Shown: positions 44,340 through 53,563 of the stretch, one piece after another
Position numbering within the stretch: the first letter of the stretch is position 1
Layout: every line of letters begins with the position of its first letter
Assembly: GCF_014385435.1 (NCBI RefSeq)
Contig: NZ_JACSUD010000005.1
Location: forward strand, 62,001-126,000
Reading direction: 5' to 3'
Length of the DNA stretch: 64,000 nt
From: Alloprevotella sp. Lung230
GTDB taxonomy: Bacteria; Bacteroidota; Bacteroidia; Bacteroidales; Bacteroidaceae
The notes under the pieces: model-generated
The model's input: the letters and a program-made list of their open reading frames with translations, nothing else
Database searches by the model: none
What the model was told of the DNA's origin: nothing
Position numbers and translations under genes: made by a program

Positions 44340-46361
44340 ATGGAAAATTCTTCAGAACTTCTCACTCTCGCTGCCGACAACATCCGTGTGCTGGCCGTCA
44401 GTATGGTTGAACGTGCCAAGTCCGGCCACCCAGGAGGGGCTATGGGAGGCGCCGATTTCATCAACGTCTTGTATAGCGAGTTCCTTACCTACGATCCGGA
44501 GCGTCCGGAGTGGGAATGTCGCGACCGCTTTTTCCTCGATCCCGGCCACATGTCGCCTATGCTTTATGCCCAGTTGGCCTTGATCGGTCGGTTCAGCCTC
44601 GAAGAACTGCAAGAGTTTCGTCAGTGGGAGTCGCCCACACCCGGCCACCCGGAAGTCAATGTGGCACGTGGTATTGAAAACACCAGTGGCCCTCTCGGAC
44701 AGGGGCACACCTATGCTGTGGGAGCCGCTATCGCTGCCAAAGCGCTTTACGCGCGCACCGGCAATCCCGGATTTAAGAAAGAAAAGATTTATGCCTATAT
44801 CTCCGATGGGGGCATTCAGGAGGAAATTAGTCAAGGCGCCGGTCGTATGGCCGGGCACTTGGGACTGGACAACCTGATTATGTTTTTTGATGCCAACGAT
44901 GTGCAGTTGTCGACCATGACGGCCGATGTGATTTCCGAAGACACCGGAATGAAGTATCGTGCTTGGAATTGGAACGTGATTGAAATTGATGGCAACGACC
45001 CTGTGCAAATCCGCAAAGCTCTCCGCGATGCAAATGCCGAAACCGCCAGACCTACCCTCATCATCGGACATACCGTGATGGGCAAAGGAGCACGGCAGGC
45101 CGATGGCAGCAGCTATGAGGCTGATTGTCGCACGCATGGTGCTCCGCTCGGTGGTAATGCCTATCGCAACACCGTGGTGAACCTTGGTGGCGACCCGGAT
45201 GCACCTTTTGTGGTGCGTCAGGAAGTGGCCGAACTTTATGCCAAGCGTCGCGAAGAACTGAAAACCATCGTGGCCGAACGCCGTGCCGAAGAAGAAAGTT
45301 GGGCCGCGGCTCATCCCGCAGAAGCCCAACTCCAATCCGATTGGTTTGCGCAAAAGCTCCCTCAACTCCCTTGGGACAGCATTGTGCAAAAGCCCAACAG
45401 CCCGACCCGCAACGCATCGGCAGCCTGCTTGGCTATGCTCTCCAAAGAGGTGAAAAATATGATTGTCTCGTCGGCAGACCTCTGCAATTCCGACAAAACG
45501 GATGGCTTCCTCAAGCACGCCGGCGTCATCTCTCGCGATGACTTTTCGGGAGGTTTCTTGCAAGCCGGCGTCAGCGAACTGACCATGGCTTGCGTCTGTC
45601 TTGGCATCGCTTTGCACGGAGGGATGTGGACAGCTATGGGCACGTTCTTCGTTTTCTCCGACTATATGAAGCCCGCTATTCGTATGGCAGCCCTGATGGA
45701 ACTTCCGGTCAAGTTCGTCTGGAGTCACGATGCTTTTCGTGTTGGTGAGGATGGTCCTACCCACGAGCCAGTGGAACAAGAAGCCCAGATTCGCCTCATG
45801 GAGAAACTCAAAAATCACTCCGGGCGCGACTCGGTACGTGTGTTCCGTCCTGCCGATGTCCACGCCACCACTGAATGTTGGCGCATGGCGATGGAAAATG
45901 TAGATACGCCCACAGCACTCATCCTGAGCCGACAGAATGTCAAAGATCTTCCTGCCGGAACCAACTATAAGGGGGCTGCCCACGGTGCTTACGTTGTCCT
46001 GCCTGAAGCAAATCCGGAGGTGGTGTTGGTGGCCAGTGGTTCGGAAGTCTCTACTTTGGTCGACGCGGCTGCCTTGCTGCAAGCCGATGGTATTAAGGTG
46101 CGTGTGGTGAGTTGCCCCTCCGAACAACTGTTCCGGCATCAAGATGCGGCCTATCGCGCCGAGGTTCTTCCCCAGGGAGTGAAGAAGTTCTTCCTCACAG
46201 CAGGACTTCCCGCTGTGTTTGAAGGCCTGGCCGATGATAATAGCTACATTTTTGGCCTCACTCATTTCGGCAAGAGTGCTCCTTTCGGCGTGTTGGATGA
46301 GAAGTTTGGCTTCACCTCAACCCATATTCACCAAGAAGTAAAGCGCTTTTTGGATAAGTAG
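44340..46361 (+). CDS. tkt: Transketolase
   Basis: Transfers two-carbon units in the pentose phosphate pathway using thiamine diphosphate. The 673-residue protein has the N-terminal TPP domain (AKSGHPGGAMGGAD, about 25-38; GPLGQG; the metal motif appears as SDGGIQEE), the pyrimidine domain (GTFFVFSDYMKPAIR; DGPTHEPVEQ) and the C-terminal domain. The ATG at 44340 was chosen over one 9 codons upstream because it matches the family start MENSSELL. The last codon and the TAG stop lie inside the left end of a MITE-like element. RpiB follows. Confidence 0.95.
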   Translation: MENSSELLTLAADNIRVLAVSMVERAKSGHPGGAMGGADFINVLYSEFLTYDPERPEWECRDRFFLDPGHMSPMLYAQLALIGRFSLEELQEFRQWESPTPGHPEVNVARGIENTSGPLGQGHTYAVGAAIAAKALYARTGNPGFKKEKIYAYISDGGIQEEISQGAGRMAGHLGLDNLIMFFDANDVQLSTMTADVISEDTGMKYRAWNWNVIEIDGNDPVQIRKALRDANAETARPTLIIGHTVMGKGARQADGSSYEADCRTHGAPLGGNAYRNTVVNLGGDPDAPFVVRQEVAELYAKRREELKTIVAERRAEEESWAAAHPAEAQLQSDWFAQKLPQLPWDSIVQKPNSPTRNASAACLAMLSKEVKNMIVSSADLCNSDKTDGFLKHAGVISRDDFSGGFLQAGVSELTMACVCLGIALHGGMWTAMGTFFVFSDYMKPAIRMAALMELPVKFVWSHDAFRVGEDGPTHEPVEQEAQIRLMEKLKNHSGRDSVRVFRPADVHATTECWRMAMENVDTPTALILSRQNVKDLPAGTNYKGAAHGAYVVLPEANPEVVLVASGSEVSTLVDAAALLQADGIKVRVVSCPSEQLFRHQDAAYRAEVLPQGVKKFFLTAGLPAVFEGLADDNSYIFGLTHFGKSAPFGVLDEKFGFTSTHIHQEVKRFLDK

Positions 46362-46549
46362 GTGTTCGAAATTAATTGATACTAGATTTGTTTCGATTTT
46401 TCTTCAGGTTGTCTTTGTGAAGAAGGAGTGTAGCGAGCTACATGACTGATGACCAAAGGCGAGATGGCGAAAAAGGAGAACAAAGATGGTGTCAAAGTAG
46501 AGAATACCCTACGCAGAAGATAGTTACGATTAATTTTGAAGACCTACTT
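46356..46549 (-). mobile_element. MITE-like 194-base family, copy E (complete)
   Basis: Ends are AAGTAGGTGTTCGAAATTAA and TTAATTTTGAAGACCTACTT. It overlaps the final Lys and stop codons of tkt and ends 20 bases before rpiB. TAATTTTG (46531-46538) faces rpiB. Confidence 0.9.
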
Positions 46550-46569
46550 AAATAATTTATAGTGACTTT

Positions 46570-47007
46570 ATGGAAATAATTGGATTGGCCTCCGACCACG
46601 CAGGTTTTGCATTAAAGCAGAGCGTTAAAAGCTATCTTGACGAAAAAGGCATTCCTTATCGCGACTACGGCACAGATAGTGAGGCCTCTTGCGACTATCC
46701 CGACTATGCTCATGCCTTGGCAGAAGGCTTGGCAAAGGGCGAATGTCAGCGCGGCATAGCGATTTGCGGTAGTGGCGAAGGCATCTCGATGGCTCTCAAC
46801 AAGCATCAGCACATTCGTGCCGCTCTGGTGTGGATGCCCGAGATTGCCAAGATGACGCGCTTGCACAACGATGCCAATGTCTTGGTCATGCCCGGACGAT
46901 ACATCAGTTCGGATACTGCCCGAGAGATTATGGATGCTTTCCTCAATACGCCTTTTGAGGGTGGGCGTCACCTCAATCGCGTTGCCAAAATCCCAGTGCC
47001 TCAGTAG
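46570..47007 (+). CDS. rpiB: Ribose-5-phosphate isomerase B
   Basis: Interconverts ribose 5-phosphate and ribulose 5-phosphate. The 145-residue protein has the RpiB N-terminal motif ASDHAGFALK, the catalytic ICGSGEGISMA and a C-terminal helical arm. Length and layout are standard for RpiB/LacAB. It follows tkt, with a MITE-like element between them, and together with Rpe covers the pentose phosphate interconversions. With the element inserted, its own promoter may now come from the element end. Confidence 0.93.
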   Translation: MEIIGLASDHAGFALKQSVKSYLDEKGIPYRDYGTDSEASCDYPDYAHALAEGLAKGECQRGIAICGSGEGISMALNKHQHIRAALVWMPEIAKMTRLHNDANVLVMPGRYISSDTAREIMDAFLNTPFEGGRHLNRVAKIPVPQ

Positions 47008-47183
47008 TAGCCGGCTTGTTCTCCAAAACTGAAAATCCGAAACAATATGGATTGGAAAGTCGCGAGATAGGTGGGTGCTACATCGACCTTCCAAAGTCGT
47101 CTGCCTATCGCGGAGACGGTGATAGACGAAAGCAAGAAACATGTATTTCCTCTCTGCCTGATGTAAAAAAGGTGGGCAAAATC

Positions 47184-47214
47184 TTGTGGCAATCGATTGA
47201 AAATTATAACTTTG
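47184..47214 (+). promoter_or_regulatory. Promoter for the HU gene
   Basis: TAACTTTG (47207-47214) matches TAnnTTTG; TTG (47184-47186) serves as -33 with 20-base spacing. Confidence 0.65.
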
Positions 47215-47262
47215 CACTTCGATTGAACACAAGACATCCAAATACTCAAAACTACCATAAAG

Positions 47263-47538
47263 ATGACCAAAGCAGAAATCGTAAAGGAAATCTCAAAAAA
47301 GACGGGTATTGAGAGTGCCATTGTTCTGGCTTCTGTGGAAGCATTCATGGAGACTGTGAAAGACTCCTTGGCAGACAATGAGAATGTTTATCTCCGAGGT
47401 TTCGGCAGTTTCATCCTCAAAAAGCGTGCACAAAAGACCGCACGTAACATCTCTCAAAATACCACGCTGATTATCCCTGAGCATCATATTCCGGCATTCA
47501 AACCCGCCAAGACTTTTGTGGCTCAAATCAAGCACTAA
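47263..47538 (+). CDS. HU family DNA-binding protein
   Basis: A 91-residue histone-like protein that bends and packs DNA. It starts MTKAEIVKEISKKTGIE and carries the family arm and core LRGFGSFILKKRAQKTARN, with a Lys/Arg-rich beta-arm ending in PAFKPAKTF. Length is normal for HU. It has a clear promoter 49 bases upstream and precedes the tiny COX24-like gene. Confidence 0.93.
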   Translation: MTKAEIVKEISKKTGIESAIVLASVEAFMETVKDSLADNENVYLRGFGSFILKKRAQKTARNISQNTTLIIPEHHIPAFKPAKTFVAQIKH

Positions 47539-47638
47539 TCCACTGCTTCCCATGGCTTAGTCTCGTTTTGAAAGAATTGAGTGCATAGGGGAAGCTCACA
47601 GATACACGTTTTATTAACTAGTTAAAACCATTTCAATC

Positions 47639-47728
47639 ATGCCTAACGGAAAGAAAAAGAAGAGACACAAGATGTCTACTCACAAGCGCAAAAAGCGTCT
47701 GCGCAAGAACCGCCACAAGAGCAAGTAA
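47639..47728 (+). CDS. COX24/mS38-like tiny ribosome-associated protein
   Basis: A 29-residue, extremely basic protein: MPNGKKKKRHKMSTHKRKKR followed by LRKNRHKSK. This matches the short AURKAIP1/COX24 (mS38-like) domain, whose bacterial relatives are small-subunit ribosomal components. It is shorter than the usual gene-calling limit. It sits between HU and RNase E/G, a common Bacteroidota order. A hairpin with U-rich tail follows. Confidence 0.85.
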   Translation: MPNGKKKKRHKMSTHKRKKRLRKNRHKSK

Positions 47729-47753
47729 CCACTTGCAGCCACGTGGCTGTTGG

Positions 47754-47799
47754 AAAGTTAAAAGTCCTGCGTGCTTTCACCTTGGCTTTTAACTTTTCA
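47754..47799 (+). terminator. Terminator-like hairpin after the COX24-like gene
   Basis: AAAGTTAAAAG (47754-47764) and CTTTTAACTTT (47786-47796) are complementary, followed by a U-rich tail. It may reduce read-through into rng. Confidence 0.6.
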
Positions 47800-47855
47800 T
47801 TTTATCCGCATCAAAATCTCGACTTCTATAAGTCGATATTAAAAGTAAAAAGAAC

Positions 47856-49436
47856 ATGACAAGCGAAGTAATCGTAGATGTCCAGAAGAAAGACATTTCC
47901 ATCGCTCTGCTCGAAGACAAACGTCTGGTTGAGTTTCAGAAAGAAGGGCGGTCGGAACAGTATTCGGTGGGTAACATCTATCTGGCCAAGGTGCGAAAAA
48001 TCATGCCGGGCCTCAATGCGTGCTTCGTGAATGTCGGTTACGAACGCGATGCATTCCTTCACTATCTTGACCTAGGAGTGCGCTACAAGCAGTTCGAACA
48101 TTACCTCAGTCTCATTGCTGATGGAAAGCGAAAGCCGCTTCCCCTCAACAAAGTGCCACGCCAGCCCAATACCGAGAAAGAAGGACAAATCCAAAACACG
48201 GTCAAACTCGGGCAGGAAGTGCTCGTGCAAGTGGTCAAAGAGCCCATCTCTACCAAAGGACCGCGCATCACTTGCGAAATCTCATTTGCCGGCCGCTATT
48301 TGGTGTTGATTCCCTTCACCGATAAGGTGAGCGTTTCCACAAAAATCAAGAGTGATAGTGAGCGAGCACGCCTCAAGCAGCTCATCATGAGCATCAAGCC
48401 CAAAGGGTTTGGAGTGATTATCCGCACAGTGGCCGAAGGTCGACGTGTGGCCGAACTTGATCAGGAACTACGCATCCTCTTGGGACGCTGGGAAAGTGCC
48501 ATCGCCAAGATACAAAGCCATAATCCTCAGGACAAGGCGACTCTCGTCTATGAAGAGACCAGCCGTACCGTTGGCTTGCTGCGCGACCTTTTCAACCCTT
48601 CTTTCGAGAGCATTCATGTCAACGATAAAGAGGTCTACGAAGAAGTGCGCGATTACGTTACACTCATTGCACCCGAATGCAAGGATGTCGTTAAGCTCTA
48701 CAAAGGCAAAGTCCCCATCTTCGACAACTTTTCGGTGACTCGGCAAATCAAATCGTCTCTCGGACGTACCATCACCTACAAGCACGGTGCCTATCTCATC
48801 ATTGAGCACACTGAAGCCATGCATGTGGTCGATATCAATTCCGGCAATCGTTCTCGTAGTGCCGAAGGGCAAGAAGTCAACGCCCTCGACGTCAATCTCG
48901 GAGCCGCCGATGAACTGGCACGACAGCTCCGCCTGCGAGATATGGGCGGCATCATCGTGGTCGACTTCATTGACATGGCACAGCCCGAAAACCGCCAAAA
49001 GCTCTATGAGCGTATGGTGGAAAATATGAAAAAGGACCGTGCCCGCCACAATATACTCCCCCTCTCCAAGTTCGGCCTGATGCAAATCACCCGACAGCGT
49101 GTGCGCCCTGCCATGGACGTCAAAATCGAGGAGGAATGCCCATCATGTGGAGGAACAGGCAAAATCAAATCTTCCTTCCTCTTCACCGATGCCTTAGAGG
49201 GCAAGATTCGCATGGTCACCGAAGACTTAGGTATCCGCAAATTCCGACTTCACGTTCACCCATTCGTTGCCGCCTATATCAATCAAGGCGCCATCTCTCT
49301 CCGTCGTCGCTGGCAGTTCCACTACGGGTGGGGGCTCAGCATCATTCCCGACCAGAGTTTAGCCTTCTTGGAATACAAATTTGTAGACGCCAAGGGCGAA
49401 GAAATCGATATGAAGGAAGAACGCGAAAATCAGTAA
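47856..49436 (+). CDS. rng: Ribonuclease E/G family protein
   Basis: An endoribonuclease of the RNase E/G family, active in rRNA maturation and mRNA decay. The 526-residue protein has an N-terminal S1 domain (about 40-115), a central catalytic domain with two Asp motifs (VVDINSGNRSR, about 325-335, and IVVDFIDM, about 368) and a zinc-link CPSCGGTGK (about 428). There is no long C-terminal scaffold, so it is the RNase G type. It begins 128 bases after the 29-codon gene and ends at a good terminator. Confidence 0.93.
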   Translation: MTSEVIVDVQKKDISIALLEDKRLVEFQKEGRSEQYSVGNIYLAKVRKIMPGLNACFVNVGYERDAFLHYLDLGVRYKQFEHYLSLIADGKRKPLPLNKVPRQPNTEKEGQIQNTVKLGQEVLVQVVKEPISTKGPRITCEISFAGRYLVLIPFTDKVSVSTKIKSDSERARLKQLIMSIKPKGFGVIIRTVAEGRRVAELDQELRILLGRWESAIAKIQSHNPQDKATLVYEETSRTVGLLRDLFNPSFESIHVNDKEVYEEVRDYVTLIAPECKDVVKLYKGKVPIFDNFSVTRQIKSSLGRTITYKHGAYLIIEHTEAMHVVDINSGNRSRSAEGQEVNALDVNLGAADELARQLRLRDMGGIIVVDFIDMAQPENRQKLYERMVENMKKDRARHNILPLSKFGLMQITRQRVRPAMDVKIEEECPSCGGTGKIKSSFLFTDALEGKIRMVTEDLGIRKFRLHVHPFVAAYINQGAISLRRRWQFHYGWGLSIIPDQSLAFLEYKFVDAKGEEIDMKEERENQ

Positions 49437-49487
49437 GACGCACTGAACACTCCTATCTGTTCATCCATCGTCGAAGTTATCTTTTTG

Positions 49488-49525
49488 AAACCGTGTTGGA
49501 ACATCCGTTTTGACACGGTTTTTTA
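49488..49525 (+). terminator. Terminator after rng
   Basis: AAACCGTGT (49488-49496) pairs with ACACGGTTT (49513-49521), followed by a T run. Confidence 0.8.
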
Positions 49526-49573
49526 TATTTTCCTCTCCTACAATCACTATGGAGGGATTTTTTCAGCTTTCCC

Positions 49574-49605
49574 TTTGGAGAAACAAAGATTAAATGGTAT
49601 ATTTG
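49574..49605 (+). promoter_or_regulatory. Promoter for the zapA-rny operon
   Basis: TTTG (49574-49577) and TATATTTG (49598-49605) are 20 bases apart. Confidence 0.7.
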
Positions 49606-49698
49606 CAAATAATTTTGAAGGACCAGTGTAAGGCTGAATAGTTAACTGGTTGATGGATAAACGTATTGTTGCAAAACTAATATTTAACCGAAACTCCT

Positions 49699-50340
49699 AT
49701 GGGGATTTTATCAAATATATTTGGACGTTCCTCTAATCGAGAACAGGAACGAGGATGGCGTGTTGGTGGAACGGAGGATTTCATGACGCTGATTCGTGTA
49801 TACTTTCAAGCCGTGATGGCGGCCAACTTTGGATTGCGTGATATGAGGGCATTGCCCGATTTGCGTGTGTTTAAGCAAACCCTCAAAGTGCCTACATTGA
49901 ACAATCGCATCGGGCTCGGTGAAAAAAATCGCTGTAAGAAGATGCTGAGTGAGATTTATGGCATCTCGGATGATTTCTTCAAAGAAATTGATGGCAGCAT
50001 CAAACGTCGCTGTAAGAACCTCAATGAGATGCAAACCTATTTGTTTCAGTTTCAGGGGTTTAGTCAAGAACTTATGATGCTGATGGGCAATGTGATGAGT
50101 TGGAAGTTTCGCCTTCCAGGTTTTCTTAAAGGCACATTGCGCAACCTTATTAAAAAGGCAGTTGCCGATATTTTTGTCAAGAACTCTTGGAAAGATGCTG
50201 CGACGCATCGCTCAGTAGAAAACATCCGTGCTTATCAAACACAGTTAGGCTACTCGCAACAGTGGATGACCGAGTTCGTCTACAATGTTGTGATTTTGGC
50301 AAAAAAAGAGCCTAAGGGGGATGCTACTGAAGAAAAGTAA
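49699..50340 (+). CDS. Hypothetical protein, first in the zapA-rny operon
   Basis: A 213-residue protein without signal peptide or clear membrane segment. It is rich in Lys/Arg and appears helical (VAMAANFGLRDMRALPDLRV region, then RNLIKKAVADIFVKNSW). I do not recognise its family. It heads the operon with the coiled-coil, ZapA and RNase Y genes (31 bases to the next start), so a cell-division or RNA-related role is possible but not shown. Confidence 0.7.
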   Translation: MGILSNIFGRSSNREQERGWRVGGTEDFMTLIRVYFQAVMAANFGLRDMRALPDLRVFKQTLKVPTLNNRIGLGEKNRCKKMLSEIYGISDDFFKEIDGSIKRRCKNLNEMQTYLFQFQGFSQELMMLMGNVMSWKFRLPGFLKGTLRNLIKKAVADIFVKNSWKDAATHRSVENIRAYQTQLGYSQQWMTEFVYNVVILAKKEPKGDATEEK

Positions 50341-50371
50341 TACTTCTTTATTGCTCCAGTTCTTTTGAATT

Positions 50372-50665
50372 ATGACCACCGAAGAAGAAAAGACCCTCCA
50401 TCAGTTTGAAGCACGAGTGCGTCAACTTCTGATGAGATATAAGAGTGTCGTTCAAGAAAACAGTCTGCTGAAAGCAAAAGTGGAGGAGCAAAAAAATCAA
50501 ATATCTGATTTGGAACAAAACATTGCAGTTCTCGAACAGCGCTATTCGACACTGAAAATGGCCAAAATGTTTGAGGTTACCTCCGCTGACACAGAAATGG
50601 CTCAAAAACGTATAGCAAAACTCATTCGAGAAGTAGACAAGTGCATAGCTATGCTCAATGTTTAA
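50372..50665 (+). CDS. Small coiled-coil protein (ZapB-like)
   Basis: A 97-residue protein, almost entirely a heptad coiled coil (LLKAKVEEQKNQISDLEQNI, then VLEQRYSTLKMAK). It precedes zapA, the position where Bacteroidota often carry a ZapB-like coiled-coil gene. The stop is 20 bases before the zapA start, with a C10 run between. Family assignment is based on shape and context only. Confidence 0.65.
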   Translation: MTTEEEKTLHQFEARVRQLLMRYKSVVQENSLLKAKVEEQKNQISDLEQNIAVLEQRYSTLKMAKMFEVTSADTEMAQKRIAKLIREVDKCIAMLNV

Positions 50666-50685
50666 CCTCCCCCCCCCCTTCTACG

Positions 50686-51009
50686 ATGTCGGAAAATAGC
50701 GAAAGACTAACCATTAGGCTGCTTATTGACAACGAAATACATTATTTCGTTGTCCCACGGAGTGCAGAGGGCATTTATCGTGCAGCCGCGGAGCGCATTA
50801 ACAAGGAGTTCGCACGTTATCGTGAACACTACAAAGACCTGTCGCTACAGAAGTATAACGCCTTGGTGCTTACCAGTCTGACAGTCGAGCTTTTGCAAGA
50901 GAAGAAAAATACGGACACGTTGCCTTTCTTGACGTCTATAGAGCAGCTCACGTCTGAAATTGCAGAAACTTTGGGAGAAGTACCTTCTCTCGAAAACCCA
51001 AAGATTTAA
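50686..51009 (+). CDS. zapA: Cell division protein ZapA
   Basis: A 107-residue ZapA, which binds and stabilises FtsZ filaments. It starts [21 protein letters not shown], then [20 protein letters not shown], and ends with a helical coiled-coil region ([20 protein letters not shown]). ATG 50686 is preferred; a GTG 15 codons upstream overlaps the previous gene. The run of ten C residues lies 7 bases before the start. RNase Y begins 11 bases after the stop. Confidence 0.82.
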   Translation: MSENSERLTIRLLIDNEIHYFVVPRSAEGIYRAAAERINKEFARYREHYKDLSLQKYNALVLTSLTVELLQEKKNTDTLPFLTSIEQLTSEIAETLGEVPSLENPKI

Positions 51010-51020
51010 TAGAACAATCA

Positions 51021-52559
51021 ATGAATACTCTAACCCTTATCACCGCTATTGGCGCCTTGATTTTAGGCGCAGTAATTGGTTTTGGCTTGTTCAAATATGT
51101 CCTTACCTCTATGTTCAAAAACAAGATGGAAGAGGCAGAAAAGGAGGCCGAAGTCATCAAAGAGAAGAAATTACTTGAAGTCAAAGAGAAATTTCTCAAT
51201 AAAAAAGCTGAGCTTGAAAAAGAAGTACAACAACGCAATCAGCATATTGTGCAAACTGAAAACAAGTTGAAACAGCGTGAGCTCGGCATCAATCAACGTC
51301 AAGAAGAACTTGGACGTAGAAAGCAGGAACTTGATTCTATGCAGGGACGCCTTAAAACGCAAGAACAACTTCTTGCTCGTAAAGAGGAAGACCTGGACAA
51401 GATGCAGCAACGAGAAATAGAAAAACTCGAAGAACTTTCAGGGCTTTCTGCAAGTGAAGCGAAAGAACGATTGGTGGAAGGCTTGAAAGCCGAGGCTCAG
51501 ACGCATGCCCAAAGCTACATCAATGAGATTATGGATGAAGCGAAATTGACGGCCAATAAGGAAGCCAAGCGCATCGTCATCCAAACCATTCAGCGTGTTG
51601 CAACGGAAACGGCCATTGAAAATAGTGTCACCGTCTTCCATATTGATAATGACGATGTGAAGGGCCGCATCATTGGACGTGAGGGCCGCAACATCCGTGC
51701 CCTTGAAGCTGCTACAGGTGTGGAAATCGTGGTCGATGACACCCCTGAAGCCATTGTCATCAGTGCTTTCGACCCTGTGCGCCGTGAAATCTGCCGTTTA
51801 GCCTTGCACCACCTCATTTCTGATGGACGTATTCACCCTGCACGTATTGAGGAGGTAGTCGCAAAAGTCAGCAAGCAGGTTGAGGAGGAAGTCATTGAAA
51901 CCGGTAAACGTACCGCCATCGACCTTGGCATCCATGGGCTTCATCCCGAACTCATTCGTATTGTCGGGAAGATGAAGTATCGCTCTTCTTACGGTCAGAA
52001 CCTCTTGCAGCACGCCCGCGAGACAGCCAATCTTTGTGGCATTATGGCCGCAGAACTTGGCCTAAATCCCAAAAAGGCCAAGCGTGCAGGTTTGCTGCAT
52101 GACATAGGTAAGGTGCCTGATGAAGAGAGCGAACTTCCCCACGCGCTCTATGGAGCCAAGTTGGCAGAAAAGTTTAAGGAAAAACCAGATGTGGTGAATG
52201 CCATCGGAGCTCACCATGATGAAATCGAAATGACTTCGCTCTTGGCACCTATCGTTCAGGTCTGTGATGCTATTTCCGGTGCTCGTCCGGGTGCTCGTCG
52301 AGAGATTGTAGAAGCTTATATCAAGCGTCTCAATGATTTGGAGAATATCGCAATGAGTTACCCCGGTGTCGTAAAGACCTATGCCATTCAGGCCGGCCGT
52401 GAACTACGTGTCATTGTAGGTGCTGATAAGATTGACGACAAGGAAATAGACAACCTTTCGAACAATATCGCTACCCGTATTCAAAATGAGATGACTTATC
52501 CAGGTCAAGTGAAAATCACCGTGATTCGTGAGACTCGTTCGGTGAGCTACGCCAAGTAA
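51021..52559 (+). CDS. rny: Ribonuclease Y
   Basis: Membrane-anchored endoribonuclease that starts mRNA decay. The 512-residue protein has one N-terminal membrane helix (about 4-26), a long Lys/Glu coiled coil (about 30-195), a KH RNA-binding domain ([16 protein letters not shown], about 214-230) and an HD domain with [12 protein letters not shown] (about 356-367) and HHDEIEM. It closes the operon that starts at 49699. A 14-bp hairpin without a T run follows at 52584-52616. Confidence 0.95.
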   Translation: MNTLTLITAIGALILGAVIGFGLFKYVLTSMFKNKMEEAEKEAEVIKEKKLLEVKEKFLNKKAELEKEVQQRNQHIVQTENKLKQRELGINQRQEELGRRKQELDSMQGRLKTQEQLLARKEEDLDKMQQREIEKLEELSGLSASEAKERLVEGLKAEAQTHAQSYINEIMDEAKLTANKEAKRIVIQTIQRVATETAIENSVTVFHIDNDDVKGRIIGREGRNIRALEAATGVEIVVDDTPEAIVISAFDPVRREICRLALHHLISDGRIHPARIEEVVAKVSKQVEEEVIETGKRTAIDLGIHGLHPELIRIVGKMKYRSSYGQNLLQHARETANLCGIMAAELGLNPKKAKRAGLLHDIGKVPDEESELPHALYGAKLAEKFKEKPDVVNAIGAHHDEIEMTSLLAPIVQVCDAISGARPGARREIVEAYIKRLNDLENIAMSYPGVVKTYAIQAGRELRVIVGADKIDDKEIDNLSNNIATRIQNEMTYPGQVKITVIRETRSVSYAK

Positions 52560-52583
52560 GCACCTTAATCGACTCCCATTTTT

Positions 52584-52616
52584 GTCAGAGGCGCAACTTA
52601 TGGTTGCGTCTCTGAC
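52584..52616 (+). terminator. Hairpin after rny
   Basis: GTCAGAGGCGCAAC pairs with GTTGCGTCTCTGAC around a 5-base loop. No T run follows, so termination may be weak. Confidence 0.5.
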
Positions 52617-52652
52617 CTTATAGAGGCAATAAATCAAAGAAGATAGCGTTAT

Positions 52653-52677
52653 CTCTGTAATTTTATATTTTACAGAG
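52653..52677. repeat. CTCTGTAA/TTACAGAG palindrome
   Basis: An 8-base inverted repeat with a 9-base AT-rich spacer between rny and the MITE-like copy. It could be an operator or small hairpin; no promoter was recognised with it. Confidence 0.4.
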
Positions 52678-52697
52678 GAGCGCATTGAGTTCTTCTT

Positions 52698-52891
52698 AAG
52701 TAGGTGTTCTGAATTAATGGATACTAGATTTATTTCATTTTTTCGTCAGCTTGTCTTTGCGAAAAAGGAGTGTAGCGGGCTACACGACTGATGAACAACA
52801 GCGAGATGGCGAAAAAGAGAAACAAAGATAGCATCAAAGTAGAGAACATCCTGCGACTAAAATTGCTACGATTAATTTTGAACACCTACTT
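52698..52891 (-). mobile_element. MITE-like 194-base family, copy F (complete)
   Basis: Ends are AAGTAGGTGTTCTGAATTAA and TTAATTTTGAACACCTACTT. It ends 35 bases before the first polysaccharide gene, toward which TAATTTTG (52873-52880) faces. Confidence 0.9.
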
Positions 52892-52926
52892 ATCTCTAAT
52901 GTTGATATCCCAATCCCTCTCGCACC

Positions 52927-53526
52927 ATGATAGTAAGCAGCAAGTCCACCTATACACAACTCTTTCTTAAAAGAGCTTTTGATATTTTGGTGGCAGCAGT
53001 GCTTTTAGTGGTATTTTCTCCTTGTTTATTGATTATCTATTTGGCTCAAAAAATCACAACACGAGGCTCTGCCTTCTTTTTACAAGAGCGTATCGGCCGA
53101 AATGGAAAGCCTTTTATGATTCTTAAATTCAGAACAATGAGAGAAAATGCTGAGGAGAATGGGCCACAATTATGCAACGATTGCCACAAGCAAAGCGAAT
53201 ATACCCCAATAGGACAATTTCTCCGCCATCATCATATAGATGAGCTGCCTCAACTTTTCAACGTACTTAAGGGAGATATGTCTTTAGTGGGCTATCGACC
53301 AGAACGCCGGCATTTCATTGATCTCATCCTCCAACATGACAGCCGATATGCTCAACTCTACCAAATGCGTCCGGGGATTACCTCCGAAGCAGCGATCTAT
53401 AATGGTTATACGGACACAATAGAGAAGATGCTGATAAGGTTGGAGATGGACTTGAAGTACCTAGAGCATCCGACCTTGCTGAAAGACCTTAAGATTTTAT
53501 TATTAACGCTGAAATCTCTCTTCTAA
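52927..53526 (+). CDS. Bacterial sugar transferase (initiating phosphoglycosyltransferase)
   Basis: Transfers a sugar phosphate to undecaprenyl phosphate to start a surface polysaccharide repeat. The 199-residue protein is the short form: one membrane segment (about 17-38, VAAVLLVVFSPCLLIIYLAQK), then the catalytic core with FFLQERIGRNGKPF, KFRTMR, RHHHIDELPQLFNVLKGDMS and GYRPERRHF, and the downstream MRPGIT. It lacks the multi-pass N-terminal part of WbaP. It heads the polysaccharide genes. Confidence 0.9.
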   Translation: MIVSSKSTYTQLFLKRAFDILVAAVLLVVFSPCLLIIYLAQKITTRGSAFFLQERIGRNGKPFMILKFRTMRENAEENGPQLCNDCHKQSEYTPIGQFLRHHHIDELPQLFNVLKGDMSLVGYRPERRHFIDLILQHDSRYAQLYQMRPGITSEAAIYNGYTDTIEKMLIRLEMDLKYLEHPTLLKDLKILLLTLKSLF

Positions 53527-53563
53527 CTTAAAGTTGAACCATAGCTTTTCATTCTTTTCCATC

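Noticed and set aside
44352-46265. Minus-strand open frame of 637 codons
   Set aside because: It is antisense to transketolase and shows no family motifs.
47016-47312. Plus-strand open frame of 98 codons before the HU gene
   Set aside because: It crosses the HU promoter and overlaps the HU start in another frame; no family features.
50669-51020. 6S RNA beside zapA
   Set aside because: Only 11 bases separate zapA from rny, so there is no room for such an RNA here.
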